This document shows positions 63,550 through 64,000 of a stretch of 64,000 nucleotides of DNA, one piece after another. The DNA is from Limnohabitans sp. 63ED37-2 (GTDB lineage Bacteria; Pseudomonadota; Gammaproteobacteria; Burkholderiales; Burkholderiaceae_C). Made by a program: the position numbers and the translations under genes. Location: positions 1,855,501 to 1,919,500 of the forward strand of contig NZ_CP011774.1 in the NCBI RefSeq assembly GCF_001412535.1, in the 5' to 3' direction. Position 1 is the first letter of the stretch, and the number at the start of each line of letters is the position of its first letter. The notes beneath the pieces are model-generated. The model did no database searches and was not told the DNA's origin. It was given only the letters and a program-made list of their open reading frames with translations.

Positions 63550-64000
63550 TTAGCCTTGAGCAGGACGGTCCAACAAAGCCTTCATCGACAGCTTGATGCG
63601 GCCTTTTTCGTCGGTTTCCATGACCTTGACTTTGACGATCTGACCTTCGCTCAGGTAGTCGGTCACCTTCTCAACGCGCTCGTGGGCGATCTGGCTGATG
63701 TGCAGCAGACCATCTTTGCCGGGCAGCAGGTTGATCAGGGCACCGAAGTCCAAGATCTTGGTGACTGGGCCTTCATAGACCTTGCCGATTTCGACTTCGG
63801 CGGTGATCTGCTCGATGCGCTTCTTGGCGATCTCGGCCTTCTCGCCGTCGGTGGCCGCGATGGTGATCGTGCCGTCTTCCGAGATGTTGATCTGGCAGCC
63901 GGTCTCTTCGGTCAGGGCGCGGATGGTGGCGCCGCCTTTGCCGATCACGTCACGGATCTTCTCGGGGTTGATCTTCATGGTGAAGAGCTTGGGCGCGAAG
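63550..64000 (-). CDS. pnp: polynucleotide phosphorylase, 3' part
   Basis: The open frame continues to the window edge, so only the C-terminal 150 or so residues are present. They contain the KH domain (KIRDVIGKGGATIRALTEET) and the S1 RNA-binding domain (VYEGPVTKILDFGALINLLP, LLHISQIAHERVEKV). PNPase degrades mRNA from the 3' end with phosphate. The sequence before the internal Met (FAPKLFT) is also the usual PNPase sequence. Confidence 0.95.
   Translation of the reverse strand, partial: FAPKLFTMKINPEKIRDVIGKGGATIRALTEETGCQINISEDGTITIAATDGEKAEIAKKRIEQITAEVEIGKVYEGPVTKILDFGALINLLPGKDGLLHISQIAHERVEKVTDYLSEGQIVKVKVMETDEKGRIKLSMKALLDRPAQG

Overview
The window is chromosomal DNA of a betaproteobacterium of the order Burkholderiales, most likely Comamonadaceae (Rhodoferax/Limnohabitans-like; the genus cannot be settled from sequence reading alone). 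This rests on the order pnp, quinone oxidoreductase, tpiA, secG, tRNA-Leu, nuoA-N, DUF2818 protein, NUDIX, DUF1178, on an IclR-controlled pobA beside a branched-chain-type ABC transporter, and on GC-rich codon use.

Region 1 (1-8.8 kb) is a flagellin and glycan locus. It holds flaG and flagellin with matching sigma-28-type promoters and a divergent second flagellin. Next comes an AT-rich island (about 3.36-7.1 kb) with an unrecognised gene, a decayed methyltransferase, and a glycosyltransferase/methyltransferase fusion. The island ends inside an O-GlcNAc-transferase-like gene, whose last 125-130 codons are AT-rich while the rest is GC-rich. A flagellin-glycosylation role is inferred from position.

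Region 2 (8.7-17.5 kb) is the most unusual part. A single 8-kb gene encodes a 2,676-residue protein built almost wholly of about 330 eight-residue repeats. It has no Sec signal, cysteine or tryptophan that I can see. Its upstream sigma-28-type promoter matches that of flaG in sequence and spacing. A 156-residue TPR protein follows and could be its chaperone. This looks like an undescribed flagellar-regulon surface or export system.

Region 3 (17.5-26.9 kb) carries a third flagellin with a sigma-54 promoter, a small four-cysteine protein, a displaced and extended fliH, a sigma-54 activator with a near-perfect sigma-54 promoter of its own, and fliE-fliF-fliG-fliI-fliJ. Region 4 (27-32.4 kb) has two chemoreceptors flanking a small outer-membrane-type protein and a periplasmic Cache protein. 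Region 5 (32.5-39.3 kb) has an ABC importer (livKHMGF type), an IclR regulator and pobA, suggesting uptake and hydroxylation of 4-hydroxybenzoate or related aromatics.

Region 6 (39.3-46.3 kb) is housekeeping: dedA, mutL, a Bcr/CflA efflux pump, miaA, arfB, DUF1178 and NUDIX. Between mutL and the efflux gene lie three long imperfect hairpins. They share an identical 25-nt loop and a bulged A, but their self-complementary arms are unrelated in sequence. This is a second candidate for something undescribed. Region 7 (46.3-64 kb, all minus strand) is the complete 14-gene complex I operon with its DUF2818 companion, tRNA-Leu(GAG), secG, tpiA, a quinone oxidoreductase and the 3' end of pnp.
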